Assembly (NCBI GenBank): GCA_963422275.1
Contig: OY729418.1
Location: forward strand, 1,054,001-1,118,000
Source of the DNA: G963422275 sp963422275
GTDB lineage: Bacteria; Pseudomonadota; Alphaproteobacteria; Rhodobacterales; Rhodobacteraceae
Direction: 5' to 3'
DNA: 64,000 bases
The notes below the pieces were generated by a model. That model was not told the DNA's origin. It made no database searches and was given only the letters and a program-made list of their open reading frames with translations. The position numbers and the translations under genes are program-made. The stretch's first letter is position 1. The number at the start of each line of letters is the position of its first letter. Positions 32,984 to 42,471 of this stretch are shown here, piece by piece.

Positions 32984-34103
32984 GCCGGGTCAAGATGCTT
33001 CCCATCCCCACCTCCTCGACGCGGGCACCGTTCGGGAGTTCCGAACCAGCACCGACATTCAGACGCTCGCTGTCGAATTGAACGACGGCAGTGAGGCTGT
33101 TTCCGCTCCCGTAAATTTCGAGAAGACGGATTTCCGGCTTTGCGGAAGCCTTCGTCTTTCCGAGCCTTCGCTCCAAAACGACGGCTTCAGGTGCAGATGC
33201 CTTGTCCGCTTGCCGGCGGACTCCTGACCGGGCCTCAAGGATCTCGCGTTCCAGATTGATGAGACGTTTCCATATCTGCATCCTCCCTTCCTCCATTTCC
33301 GCCGCTATCCGGTGTCCGGCAGGCGTGTCCCGAAACACGCGGAACTGCCCCGGCGCTATCTCGATCGGAGTGTCGGGACCCAGAAGTTCCATAAGGTTCT
33401 TGATCAGTTCGGCCTGCCGGATCTGCCGTTCCATCAGCAGGATGCTTTCGGAGATTTCCGACTGTCTCTCGAGCAGCCCGCTTGCGCGGAGCAGTCTGGA
33501 GCGGGCTTCCGTGACAGGATCCCGCACGAGGCCTGCGACCGGCGCAGCATCAACATCTTCGTTGCTGGCCGTCGAGTGTTCGCGGATTGCTCGGTCAGCG
33601 CCTGTCGCGTCTGCAACTTCGGTGTCGGAAGTCCCCTCCACCTCCGCTTTCCGCCGGTCCATCTCGGCTTGGATCGATTCACCCGCAGTGCCTGCGCCAG
33701 CGCTCATGGCAAGGGCATTTGGGGACAGTTCGTGGCTGCCGCCCACATTTGGATCACTGCGTGACTTGTCTTCGGAAGCCGTGTCGATTGCACAATTACC
33801 GGATTTCGCTGTACCGGAAATCTCTTGCCTTCCTGAATTCATCGGGGACTCTGGCGATGAGGCACCGCCCGTTCCGCAAGTTGTCGCGTCAGTGTCGGCT
33901 GCATCGCCGCTCGCTTTCTGCACGATGTCCGGGCCGGGCTTGACGAGCCGCAAAAGCGCGTTCGTCCATTCTGGCGGTTCCGGAAATGCGACAACCGGCC
34001 AAGCAAGAATTCCAGCAACGACTGCAAAGGTCAGGCATGTGGCTTTGCATCCGCGTCGTTTCCTGATTCCGGCAGTTTCTGATTTCACTGAAGCAATGAA
34101 CAT
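32946..34103 (-). CDS. pilP: PilP-like type IVb pilus biogenesis protein
   Basis: 385 residues with an N-terminal membrane anchor (CLTFAVVAGILAWPVVAF), a long low-complexity Ser/Glu/Asp-rich middle, and a helical segment (LLERQSEISESILLMERQIR) before a beta-rich C-terminal domain (EIRLLEIYGSGNSLTAVVQF). PilP links inner-membrane and secretin parts in the R64 thin-pilus system. It is larger than the plasmid PilP because of the linker. The assignment rests on domain layout and operon position. Confidence 0.65.
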   Translation of the reverse strand: MFIASVKSETAGIRKRRGCKATCLTFAVVAGILAWPVVAFPEPPEWTNALLRLVKPGPDIVQKASGDAADTDATTCGTGGASSPESPMNSGRQEISGTAKSGNCAIDTASEDKSRSDPNVGGSHELSPNALAMSAGAGTAGESIQAEMDRRKAEVEGTSDTEVADATGADRAIREHSTASNEDVDAAPVAGLVRDPVTEARSRLLRASGLLERQSEISESILLMERQIRQAELIKNLMELLGPDTPIEIAPGQFRVFRDTPAGHRIAAEMEEGRMQIWKRLINLEREILEARSGVRRQADKASAPEAVVLERRLGKTKASAKPEIRLLEIYGSGNSLTAVVQFDSERLNVGAGSELPNGARVEEVGMGSILTRLAGKVQVYRIGR

Positions 34104-34126
34104 CGTCTGTCTCGCGTTCTGAATGG

Positions 34127-35419
34127 TTACTGTATTCCTGTCGGTCGCAACTCTGCGTGGTATGCTCTCGCATTAAGCAGCCAGACCCTGGTCTGGGGCC
34201 GGAAGACAAGGGATTCCGGAACGAGAGCCGGAACGTCGGAAAGAAGCCTGGCGTATTCATTGATGGCGACAGATGTCGCGATTCCAATGTCGTGTCTGTT
34301 GTGGACTCGCATGCTTCCGTCGCCTGACCCGGAAATGCTTGGCGGAACAACCCGCGCCGTCATCTTCAGGTCCAGCCCAAGGGTCTGAAAACGTTCCCGC
34401 AACACTGTTTCAATGCGCCTCGCGGGCCAGGGATCTGCATTGGCTGTTTCAACAGGAGCGTCGATTGGCATTGACAAAGACGCACTCTCGCCATTGCCGG
34501 AGAGTCCAACCCTCAAGCCTGTTCGATTTTCGACCATTTCGCGGAGGTACGGAATCCGGCCAGACTTTCGTCTCCAGCCTGCATCCAGCCATGCCTCCTC
34601 TCCAGACCATCTGCAAGTCAGCGGCTGCAGAGTCCAGCCAGGAGGAATCACGGCGACACTGTCCATCTCTTGCATGCAAGCGAACACGAAATCGGCAATC
34701 TTCGGGACCGAGTTCCACGGCAGTTCTGATGAAGTAGATTTTCGGGCACGTTCAAAGGCTTCTTTGCGGAGTCTTTCCTCGGCCAAGTACCTCGATAGCT
34801 GAAGCCAAGCATAAGCCAAGGCAACAGCAACGATCGCGGCAAGCAACATCGTCGTGCCGGTTTGGAAACGCCGGTCCACCAAGCGCAGACGGGATGCGTG
34901 CCTGAATGAAATGATTTTTGAGAGACCTAGCTGTTCCGACTTCTCGATATTCCACTCCGACGGCGCAATGATTTTCCCCCAGCCGGGCGCATCGAGAGAT
35001 TTAACGAGGGTCGCCCTTGCCTCGGCAGCATCGAAAAGCACACGATCTTCGTAAATCTTCGCGTCCCGCATTGCGACGATCCACCATAACCTACCGGTAT
35101 CGAGCGGAAAGGTTGCGAGCCAAGTGCCGCCGAGCGAGTCGGCATCAAAGAGACTCGCGCCAGCAAGCATTCCCGCGCCCAACCCCTCGGACTTCATCCC
35201 GAACCCTAGCTGCTTGGCACCGAAACTTGCCGCGAGGTCGAATTCACTGCCTTGGCCGCCTGCCATCCCGGCTTGGTCGCGAAGCGAAGTTTGAGGTCGC
35301 ACGGGTTGCCAGAGCAACCCGAGCGCGGCCGTTTTCCTTCCAACCCGCAGACGATTGGGCGCAAGGACCTGAACGGAAATCTCTTCTCGCCAGTCGGCAA
35401 AATTTTCGAGAACCTTCAT
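34127..35419 (-). CDS. pilO: PilO-like type IVb pilus protein
   Basis: 430 residues. The N-terminal cytoplasmic part includes GRLWWIVAMRDAKIYEDRV, a PilO family feature. A single membrane helix near residues 190-207 (MLLAAIVAVALAYAWLQ) precedes a periplasmic C-terminal domain with repeated beta-alpha units. It starts 2 bp after the secretin stop. It is predicted to sit in the inner membrane as part of the alignment subcomplex. Confidence 0.75.
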   Translation of the reverse strand: MKVLENFADWREEISVQVLAPNRLRVGRKTAALGLLWQPVRPQTSLRDQAGMAGGQGSEFDLAASFGAKQLGFGMKSEGLGAGMLAGASLFDADSLGGTWLATFPLDTGRLWWIVAMRDAKIYEDRVLFDAAEARATLVKSLDAPGWGKIIAPSEWNIEKSEQLGLSKIISFRHASRLRLVDRRFQTGTTMLLAAIVAVALAYAWLQLSRYLAEERLRKEAFERARKSTSSELPWNSVPKIADFVFACMQEMDSVAVIPPGWTLQPLTCRWSGEEAWLDAGWRRKSGRIPYLREMVENRTGLRVGLSGNGESASLSMPIDAPVETANADPWPARRIETVLRERFQTLGLDLKMTARVVPPSISGSGDGSMRVHNRHDIGIATSVAINEYARLLSDVPALVPESLVFRPQTRVWLLNARAYHAELRPTGIQ

Positions 35420-35420
35420 T

Positions 35421-37004
35421 TCAATCGCTCCCGTCCCCGCTTGAAACAGTGCCGGGAGTGTGAGCGGCGATCACCTCCGCACGGCGACGCAGTATTCTCG
35501 GGCGAATGAGCACGACTGTGGAAACGCGCTCAAGCGAAGTTGCGGATTTCCCGCCGAAGAGCTTCGCCCCAATGCCCGATCGGTCGACGCTTTTCCGGTC
35601 CCGCTCAAAGCCGGCGAGGACAAGCGTCTGGCCATTTCTCAGCACCGCCTCCTGCTCGAAGGACGTGGTCGAGACCTTTGGAAGCTGTATGGTCTGCCGG
35701 TCGGAAGTAAATTCCGCCAGATCGTTCAGGTCTGACATCTTGATGCTGTAGCGAACGAGTATTTCGCTGTTGTTGAGCACACGCGGCAAAAGATACATCT
35801 CGAAACCGCTCGTGACCGTTCCCGGCTCAATTGTCGTTCGGGTTCTGCCCTGTGCGTCCGGAACGGCTTCGACCCTCCGTGCGTATGCAGTTTCCCGCAC
35901 CACTTGCACTGGAACCATGCGGTTGTTTGAGGTTGTCGCTCCGGTACGGGTTTCCACCGACACGTCCCCCTGCCGATCAAGTGCCGAAATGACGGCATCA
36001 AGGTTCACCGCGCCGTCCAAGATCCGCGCGTTTACGGTTCCAGAAGCCTCTGCGACCGAATGACCCCCCGACCACACAATGCCGTTGGACCCCTTTTCCC
36101 CGACGATCAGGTCCAGATTGATCCCGAAGCTCTCGGACTCGTTCAGAGCGACCGTAAGAACATTCACGTCGAAGGCGATTTGACGACCGAGGTCTTCATT
36201 CAATTCACGGACATAATCGGCAACCCGCTTGTGGTCGTTGGGGCGAGCCACTACCGACACGATACCCGAACTCTCCGCGTAGTTGACCATCCCGGACTCG
36301 CCCGATATCGCCTCCAGCGCCGACCTGACCTCTTGCGGAAAGTCGATTCGCAATGAGGTGGCTGCCGAGCCAACGCTGCCGGAAAATTCCGACCGAGAAG
36401 GAAGAACGGACACTTGGTACTGGCGCTGCACGAACTCGCGCAACACAATTCGGCCCCGCTCGAAGCTCCAATTCAGATCGAAGCGACTGGATATCTCGTC
36501 AAGAACCGAGGACAGCGGCCCCTTGAAATCAGGGACCGCGAGCGTTGCGCGAGCGGAGGATGAGGCAGGCAGGGGGGTAGCTTGACTTGCGAAAGCCTGA
36601 GCGGGCGACATTGACCCAGCCAAATATTCGCCTGGCCCCAACCTGAGCATGTGCGGCACCCCCGTTATCAATGCAAGACGGGCCATTATCTCTTCCAGGC
36701 CAAGCGGCTCGGTTCCTTTCAGGTAAACAGAGTTGGATCGTTGAAGATGCTTTGGAAGACTCGATGCATCTCCAGTTCTTTCTGGTTCTGCGGCAACGAA
36801 AGTTCCCTCTGAAACCTGTGCGCCCAAGGGACTGATTCCCTGACGGCCGCGAAACGTTTTCAACGAACTGGCCAGTTGAGCCGAATCCTGCTCCAGCTGG
36901 GACTTGACATTGCGCATTGAGCCGCTGCATCCCGGCAGTGCCAGGCACAGTCCGGCAACCGCCAGCAGGCATTGGCCAACTCCACGTCCAGGAACAAAAC
37001 GCAA
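35421..37004 (-). CDS. pilN: Type IVb pilus secretin lipoprotein (PilN)
   Basis: 527 residues with a lipoprotein signal (LCLALPGCSG), so the mature protein is lipid-anchored. The N domains are followed by the secretin core: AFDVNVLTVALNESESFGIN, then a pore-lining region with TGATTSNNRMVPVQVV, and a C-terminal NGQTLVLAGFERD. It would form the outer-membrane pore. The start codon is TTG at 37004. It follows the TcpQ-like gene by 11 bp. Confidence 0.87.
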   Translation of the reverse strand: MRFVPGRGVGQCLLAVAGLCLALPGCSGSMRNVKSQLEQDSAQLASSLKTFRGRQGISPLGAQVSEGTFVAAEPERTGDASSLPKHLQRSNSVYLKGTEPLGLEEIMARLALITGVPHMLRLGPGEYLAGSMSPAQAFASQATPLPASSSARATLAVPDFKGPLSSVLDEISSRFDLNWSFERGRIVLREFVQRQYQVSVLPSRSEFSGSVGSAATSLRIDFPQEVRSALEAISGESGMVNYAESSGIVSVVARPNDHKRVADYVRELNEDLGRQIAFDVNVLTVALNESESFGINLDLIVGEKGSNGIVWSGGHSVAEASGTVNARILDGAVNLDAVISALDRQGDVSVETRTGATTSNNRMVPVQVVRETAYARRVEAVPDAQGRTRTTIEPGTVTSGFEMYLLPRVLNNSEILVRYSIKMSDLNDLAEFTSDRQTIQLPKVSTTSFEQEAVLRNGQTLVLAGFERDRKSVDRSGIGAKLFGGKSATSLERVSTVVLIRPRILRRRAEVIAAHTPGTVSSGDGSD

Positions 37005-37015
37005 GGAGCGGACTT

Positions 37016-37423
37016 TCAGCGCGAGCCAGCCATGCTCACTGCATGGAGGACATTGTTTCCTCGGTAGAGCGTGACGGCAACCTCGGGATTGGTTACGTGC
37101 ACTGCATTGATCAATTCACTGACGGCACTCTCGAAAGTGCCGGAGAACGTCGCCGATACCCGAATCCTGTAGTCTGTCTTGCTATCCCAAACCACGGTCC
37201 AGCCCGCCGCTTCCGACCATCCCTCAAGGGACTCCCTCAAGCTCGCATCGGCAGGCACTGCCCAGTTGCTGGACGGGCCTTTGGGCTTAGCTCTCGGCGT
37301 TTGCTCACCAGCAATTGCGGCGAGTCCGCCAGCCATTGCCACCGCGACAGGAAGCGCATTGACGACCTTCGCAACGGACATCCGCACCGATGCGGAATGC
37401 ATGTTTTCCAATTCGCTCATCAT
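37016..37423 (-). CDS. TcpQ-domain pilus biogenesis protein
   Basis: 135 residues with an N-terminal hydrophobic segment (VVNALPVAVAMAGGLAAIAG) and a TcpQ/PilL-type C-terminal domain: WAVPADASLRESLEGWSEAA, then GWTVVWDSKTDYRI. In the toxin-coregulated pilus, TcpQ stabilises the secretin TcpC. The ATG 37423 overlaps the upstream stop by 4 nt, so it is coupled to the preceding gene. Confidence 0.75.
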   Translation of the reverse strand: MMSELENMHSASVRMSVAKVVNALPVAVAMAGGLAAIAGEQTPRAKPKGPSSNWAVPADASLRESLEGWSEAAGWTVVWDSKTDYRIRVSATFSGTFESAVSELINAVHVTNPEVAVTLYRGNNVLHAVSMAGSR

Positions 37424-38685
37424 GGCAGTTCACCCTCCAATGGGTTTTCTTGTGAAGCACTCAAGCGGGGAATGGTGCGCACTTTCCCGGAGGCTCGCGG
37501 CAACGGGTCTCGGAATCGGAGGAGTTCTGCCCTGCCAGCAATCCGGTCACCGTTCTCGAATAGAACCGCGACCTCGTTTCCAGTTCGGCTTATATCCTGG
37601 ACGCGCCCATATGGACCAACGACTGTCCCAGCCTCCACCCCGAGGACCGTTGCGTCATCTCCGTCTAGAATCAGCCCCGCACTGCCGTCGGAGAACTCGA
37701 ACGCCGTCCAACCACGGCGAATTTCCGAGAGTGGATAGCGTTCCGTTGCAGACACGGATACGGGCTTTGACGGAATCGAATTCGATGGCTTTGAGTCTGT
37801 CTTGCGCCGTGTGCCCTCTGGCGCTGGCCCTCCGACAAGCTGAGGGTTCAGGAGCAACCCGGCCAAATAGGTGTAAGCCTCAATTTGCTCAGGACTCATG
37901 TCGGCCACCTGTGAGAGAACCTCTGGTGAAACCAGCATGAAGACGCCTTGTTGCTCGATCCCGCCAAACAAGCGAGTTTTCCTCGCATGGTTCTGCGTCG
38001 AGATGTCAAGACGGGTGTCTTCCGATGAGCGAGGCGGAAGCACATGGCCGAATTTGGCAAATTGCGGTTCAATTCCAGAAGCCCCTCCATCAGCTGGAGG
38101 AGACATCAGTTGCGGCAGACCGCCTGCTGCAAGAGGGGTCTCCTGCCTGCCATGGCGATTTACTGCCACGGTATCGCTTTCATTGGACCTTGCGACCCCT
38201 GACCTGTTTGCTTCCTCAGGGTGCTGCGTTTCCGAACGTGATCTCGCATTCGCTCGCCCTGCCTTTGAAGGCGAGTCATGTCCCGGCGAGCCATCGTCCA
38301 CTTCGATCGCGCTTGAGACACTTCGCAGCGCTTTGGTCTTCTCAGATCTTCCGCTCGAGAAAGAAGGGCCGGGTGTGTGCGCGATTTTCGCGGTCCAAGC
38401 GTCATGATCAAGGCGAGCAAACCAAAGTGCCCCGCCAACAAGAGCGGCGCTGATTGCGCCTGCCGCGAGAGAATATTTTCTCATTTCAACAGAGCGCTTT
38501 GGCCAATGGGATTGTTCTTGCTTTGAAACCCCTGGAAAGGCACAGCATTTGTCCGGCCCAAGCGGATCAATCTCCAGTGAACTTGAAAACGGGCTTTGCT
38601 TCGACACCGGAGTGCCCGTGACGTTGGGGTGGGGCAGCACGGGGATTGCAACGTTGCGCTCCAACTCAGTAAGGCTATGGCCCAT
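37420..38685 (-). CDS. Hypothetical membrane-anchored protein, first gene of the pilus operon
   Basis: About 421 residues from ATG 38685 (a TTG 5 codons upstream is possible). One membrane helix near residues 75-90 (SLAAGAISAALVGGALWF) is followed by a long Ser/Arg/Glu-rich periplasmic linker and a C-terminal part with VAGLLLNPQLV-like and beta-rich segments (GPYGRVQDISRTGNEVAVLF). The position before TcpQ and the secretin suggests a structural pilus role. No family is recognised. Confidence 0.6.
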   Translation of the reverse strand: MGHSLTELERNVAIPVLPHPNVTGTPVSKQSPFSSSLEIDPLGPDKCCAFPGVSKQEQSHWPKRSVEMRKYSLAAGAISAALVGGALWFARLDHDAWTAKIAHTPGPSFSSGRSEKTKALRSVSSAIEVDDGSPGHDSPSKAGRANARSRSETQHPEEANRSGVARSNESDTVAVNRHGRQETPLAAGGLPQLMSPPADGGASGIEPQFAKFGHVLPPRSSEDTRLDISTQNHARKTRLFGGIEQQGVFMLVSPEVLSQVADMSPEQIEAYTYLAGLLLNPQLVGGPAPEGTRRKTDSKPSNSIPSKPVSVSATERYPLSEIRRGWTAFEFSDGSAGLILDGDDATVLGVEAGTVVGPYGRVQDISRTGNEVAVLFENGDRIAGRAELLRFRDPLPRASGKVRTIPRLSASQENPLEGELP

Positions 38686-38813
38686 GCTTGGGCCGGACAA
38701 TCAAACGATTAGCTGCACATCGTGTGTACAATCCAGTCCGACTCCGAGACTTGTACCGCTTTCAAGTGGAAAACCTTGCTGAGCCTGGTTCAACAAGGAT
38801 GCACAGCAATTAA

Positions 38814-39130
38814 GACTGTTGCCAAATGCACCTCTCCGCCATTGACATGTCTCGCTGAAAGCTGTACAAGTCATTGTTTTTATGTTCTATTGAAGGAAAG
38901 AACGATGGATTTCTTCATGACGGTGGCGGCCGAGCTCGTGGACCGGGACAGCGCGCTGCGATGTCGACCCGATGATCCGAGTTCTCCTCCTCGGCCAGTG
39001 GCACTCGCTGTCGGACCGGGAGATCGAGCGAAGTCCTGCCCGCACGACGATCTGCCAGTTCCGCCGGCTACCGTCAGACGCGCAACCAGTTCCAGAAGTC
39101 GCAATACAAAACGAAATGCCTGCTTTTGCA
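38814..39130 (+). pseudogene. IS-G (IS5 family) remnant, copy 4
   Basis: Left end GACTGTTGCCAAATGCACC at 38814, transposase start ATG 38905 (MDFFMTVAAELVDRDSALR). Then, in another frame, MIRVLLLGQWHSLSDREIER continues, and a deletion brings in TTICQFRRLPSDAQPVPEV. The catalytic region is absent. It ends about 180 bp before the porin start and may affect that promoter. Confidence 0.6.
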
Positions 39131-39309
39131 ACGAGGTTATGATATGGAGGCTTGCGTTGCAAATTTGCATCATGCGGTGGCGAATCGCCATCGCACGCGG
39201 GATGCTCCGTTGCCTCGCGCGTTTCCGTCACCTATACAAAAATCGCTTTCTGGAAGTGTACGTGAAAGTATTTATCCGGTAGAAATTCCAAGTTTCAAGG
39301 AGAAAACAA

Positions 39310-40293
39310 ATGAAGAAGATTGTGCTAACCATCGCAGCTCTCGCCCTTTCCGGGGGAGCGACGATGGCGGAGGTCAGCGTATCGGGGTCGGCCAAGATGG
39401 GCTTGCAATTCGTTGACGATGAAAGCAACAAGAAAGGCAGCAAGGTAGATACGGTCGGTCTGTTCCGCATCACATTTTCGGCATCGGGTGAAACCGACGG
39501 CGGGATCTCGTTCGGAGGCACTGGGACGTTCAATACCCATGAAAGTCCAGCCACGATGGACAACGAGGCCGAGGTCTATATCAGCAACCCCTCTTGGGGC
39601 AAAGTGACGATAGGCAGCGTCGACGATGCCGAGGCTAGTGGCGTGGGGAACGCGGGTCTGGACATTGGTATCGGGGACGATGCCGAAAGCACCGGGCGTG
39701 GTGGCTCAGCGGACCTGCGGTACGACCACAAGATCGCGATGATCTCCGTTGCGGTCTCGACAGATTTGAGCAAAGATGCAGGCGAAAGAGAGTGGGGAAT
39801 AAGCATGGGCTACGCCGCGACTCCGGTAACGGTTGGTATCGGCATCAACAGCCAGAAAGTTCTTTCGGCTGGCCTCGGCTACTCGGTCGGCGACATCTCC
39901 GGGAAACTCTCTTATCAAAGCCAGCGTGCAGATAACAAGCCTGTGATGCCTGAACTGAAAGATTTCAAAACAGGTACCACCGAAGAGAAAGCCGCTGCTC
40001 TTGCAACAGCAATTAAATCATATAATACGGCCCTCGATTTGTCCCGCAAAGCGAGTTCGTTGGCCGCTGACGTGAATTTCAAGGCAGGCGACACGACCAT
40101 CACGGTTGCGGCCTCCCGGTGCTCGGGTACCAACGAAAACGCGGGATGCGGCGATATAGTCTCCAGCGGCGGAATTGGCATGGCCTTGGATCTCGGCGGC
40201 GGCGCAGTGCTCAAGGGCGGGTTTGGTGTCAACAAGAACCAGGCGAAAAAGAAGATAACCAAGGCCGATTTTGGCGTCGCCATGTCCTTCTGA
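39310..40293 (+). CDS. Outer-membrane porin
   Basis: 327 residues with a signal peptide (MKKIVLTIAALALSGGATMA) and repeated amphipathic beta strands (EVSVSGSAKMGLQF, KADFGVAMSF). The C-terminal residue is Phe, the usual outer-membrane sorting signal. It resembles Rhodobacterales-type gram-negative porins. A strong ribosome-binding site AAGGAG lies at 39297-39302, and an ideal terminator follows the stop. Single gene, intact. Solute selectivity cannot be predicted. Confidence 0.9.
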   Translation: MKKIVLTIAALALSGGATMAEVSVSGSAKMGLQFVDDESNKKGSKVDTVGLFRITFSASGETDGGISFGGTGTFNTHESPATMDNEAEVYISNPSWGKVTIGSVDDAEASGVGNAGLDIGIGDDAESTGRGGSADLRYDHKIAMISVAVSTDLSKDAGEREWGISMGYAATPVTVGIGINSQKVLSAGLGYSVGDISGKLSYQSQRADNKPVMPELKDFKTGTTEEKAAALATAIKSYNTALDLSRKASSLAADVNFKAGDTTITVAASRCSGTNENAGCGDIVSSGGIGMALDLGGGAVLKGGFGVNKNQAKKKITKADFGVAMSF

Positions 40294-40316
40294 CCTAGTG
40301 AAATGTATTCTTGTGA

Positions 40317-40348
40317 AAAGAGCGGGCAAATGCCCGCTCTTTTTTTTG
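40317..40348 (+). terminator. Rho-independent terminator of the porin gene
   Basis: AGAGCGGGCA and TGCCCGCTCT form a 10-bp stem with a two-base loop, followed by a run of T, starting 24 bp after the porin stop. Confidence 0.9.
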
Positions 40349-40747
40349 GGATCTATCGCGCGACGCTTCGAGTCTTTGGTGTGCCCTTTCTTCCGTCTTT
40401 TCCGAACCTATGCTGTGGCTTTCTGTCAGTCAGCGTTCTGTGGCAAATTTACCTTGGCCGCTTATGGACATCCCTCCAAGCGAAACCAGGGATTGGTGTA
40501 ACAAGCGATTGCGGTTAGGCATTTTTGCAGATTCAGTTTTTTGGTTGCCGCATATTTCGGCCACAGACCTGCAAGAGCCCGCAATCACATCAAGACTGCA
40601 AGCTCAGGTTTCTACGGCCTGCGAAGCCACAGATCTTCCAATTGCGTTTCTCCGACCTTTTCCCCTGCATTGCCCTTAATTCATGCCGTTTAAATTCGGA
40701 AGGCCGTTGCGAAAGCTAGTTTACACATGATTTTGCGGGGTTTCGGG
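40349..40747. other. Intergenic DNA, no gene supported
   Basis: About 400 bp after the porin terminator. Short open frames only, with no recognisable motif and no clear ribosome-binding site. Confidence 0.35.
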
Positions 40748-41005
40748 CTAACACCTCTGGCTGGTTCGGAACAGTATGAAGGGAATCTCTATAATCCATG
40801 GAAGCGGGTGCTCTTTCGGCTCTAGTTTGATGATTTTGGGGTCTTGGGCAGCAGAGTTTAGCCATTCAATCTCGATAAGAAAATTCAGACGATTTTCAAA
40901 CCGCGAAGACATGCTCGACTCGCACCCCAACGTATGCGGACCCAGCTTGTGCCCATCATCGACACCGATATGGTTCTGCAGCCATAGCGGCTCTGGCTGC
41001 GCTTC
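40748..41005 (-). pseudogene. C-terminal fragment of an unknown protein cut by IS-E
   Basis: The frame reads LWLQNHIGVDDGHKLGPHTL and later EWLNSAAQDPKIIKLEPKEH, stopping at 40748. The composition is convincingly protein-like. Its N-terminal part is interrupted at the IS-E target CTAG (41006-41009); across the insertion, this frame meets TAG from the target itself. I do not recognise the family. Confidence 0.45.
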
Positions 41006-41830
41006 CTAGGCTGTGGACTCAATTGATTTTTGTGCGAGATTGCGCAGGATGAAGCGTGCTGCGGCGAGGGTGACGGCGGAGAGGAAGTTGCGGGCGCGTT
41101 TGTCGTAGCGCGTTGCGACCCTGCGGAACTCCTTGATTCTGGCGAAGAACCGCTCTGCGCGATTGCGGCTTGCATAGGTCTTGAGGTCCAGCGGACGCTG
41201 CGTTTTGCGATGGCTTCCGGAGGGAATGACGGCGACGCCGCCGCCGGCTTTGATCCAGGTGACAATGGCGTCGGTGTCATAAGCCTTGTCGCCGATCACG
41301 ATCGCTGCTGGGTCATCGTTGCCGAGCAGCGCCAGTGCCTGGGTGCAGTCGGCGACCTGACCGGGCGACAGCCGCATCGCCGTGGGATGCCCCCCGCCGT
41401 CGACAGCGACATGAATTTTGGTGGTCAGACCGCCCCGGCTGCGCCCGATGTGCCGGGGCTGTGCATCCCTCCGCGACCCGGCTCCGTGCTTGTGGACGCG
41501 GACCGCCGAGGAGTCGATCATCCGCGTCTTCAAGTGCCCGGCTCCGCCGCCGTCCGGACCGTCGTCCTGCCCGACAAGTCTCTGCAACTTCTCCATGATC
41601 TGCGACCAGGTCCCGTCCTTGCTCCATCGATTGCAGCGGTTGCAACAGGTCGTGTACGGACCGTAGTGTCGCGGCAGGTCGCGCCAGGGGATGCCACTGC
41701 GCAGCACGAAAAAGATGCCGTCGAAAACCCGGCGGTCGTTCTTGCGCATCGGTCCTTGCCGACCGGTTGGCAGAACCGATCGCAGAACCAACCATTCCGC
41801 ATCGGTCATGTCGTGGCGGGAACTTGCCAT
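41006..41830 (-). CDS. IS-E transposase
   Basis: 274 residues from ATG 41830 (MASSRHDMTDAEWLVLRSVL). DDE segments: RMIDSSAVRVHKHG, VIGDKAYDTDAIV and NRAERFFARIKEFRRVATRY. Unlike IS-C it needs no frameshift. The stop codon TAG lies at 41006-41008, outside the terminal repeat: its T and A come from the target duplication, so the element gets its stop from the host site. Confidence 0.9.
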   Translation of the reverse strand: MASSRHDMTDAEWLVLRSVLPTGRQGPMRKNDRRVFDGIFFVLRSGIPWRDLPRHYGPYTTCCNRCNRWSKDGTWSQIMEKLQRLVGQDDGPDGGGAGHLKTRMIDSSAVRVHKHGAGSRRDAQPRHIGRSRGGLTTKIHVAVDGGGHPTAMRLSPGQVADCTQALALLGNDDPAAIVIGDKAYDTDAIVTWIKAGGGVAVIPSGSHRKTQRPLDLKTYASRNRAERFFARIKEFRRVATRYDKRARNFLSAVTLAAARFILRNLAQKSIESTA

Positions 41831-41907
41831 AAGTCGAAACCCCTTCCAAGGATCATCCGTCGCACAAGACCCTTATGCAATCTCTTCATATAATTGGGTA
41901 CACAGCC
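41009..41907 (-). mobile_element. IS5-family (IS427-like) insertion sequence IS-E, intact
   Basis: The element is 899 bp with imperfect inverted ends GGCTGTGGACTCAATT at 41009 and AATTGGGTACACAGCC ending at 41907, flanked by TA within CTAG. A single uninterrupted transposase gene fills it. It is the only copy in the window. Confidence 0.88.
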
Positions 41908-42006
41908 TAGGCCCACGTCTTGTGCTGCTTCGGAACCTCAACTCCAAGGGGCCACGATCTGGCCTTTCCAGCAAGTCGCCCTTCTCAGACGCTCTCGGAA
42001 CAGCTA

Positions 42007-42471
42007 GGGAACTTCTGATGGGGGGCTCAATTCGTGAATCGCAGGCTTGGCCTGGCGCTGCCGCTGCAAGACAGGCTCTCGGCGATGGATGCCTGCCGAG
42101 CACGACGAGATGGAACCACCTCAGATAGCTGTCGAGATGCCGCGGAAGCGTCGCAGGAAGGCCCTTGATCTTGCTGTGGGACTGGTGGCCGTCTGGATGT
42201 GCAGGGTGCGACTGAGAGTTCCCCCGGCACGGTCGGTGGCGGCCGGGGCACCTGCTCGCGAGAGAGGCCGCGCCGCCGTCAGCTCATCGATGTTGGAAAC
42301 CCAGTCCCGAAACTGCACCCGGTCCATCAGCCTGTCCCCCATATCCAATGCAAATCGCGAGCTAGTCGATCATCCACGCCCACGAATTACAAATTAAGCC
42401 TTTGGTTTTGGCTCCGGGAAGGGCTATTTGTGCAGTCAAAATCAGAAAAACCCTCCAAATCAGAGGTTTCC
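42007..42471. mobile_element. IS-A ends containing a nested IS1595 derivative
   Basis: GGGAACTTCTGAT at 42007 and ATCAGAGGTTTCC ending at 42471 are diverged IS-A ends. Nearly all of IS-A between them is missing. Inside lies a 378-bp IS1595-family derivative (42024-42401) with ends GGCTCAATTCGTGAATCG and CAAATTAAGCC. Its minus-strand remnant reads FRDWVSNIDELTAA and FLRRFRGIST. Both layers are inactive. Confidence 0.6.

Noticed and set aside
40870..41000. IS5-like transposase C-terminus (GVRVEHVFAV in one minus frame)
   Set aside because: That frame is interrupted by stops, while an overlapping frame has longer, better protein-like sequence unrelated to transposases.
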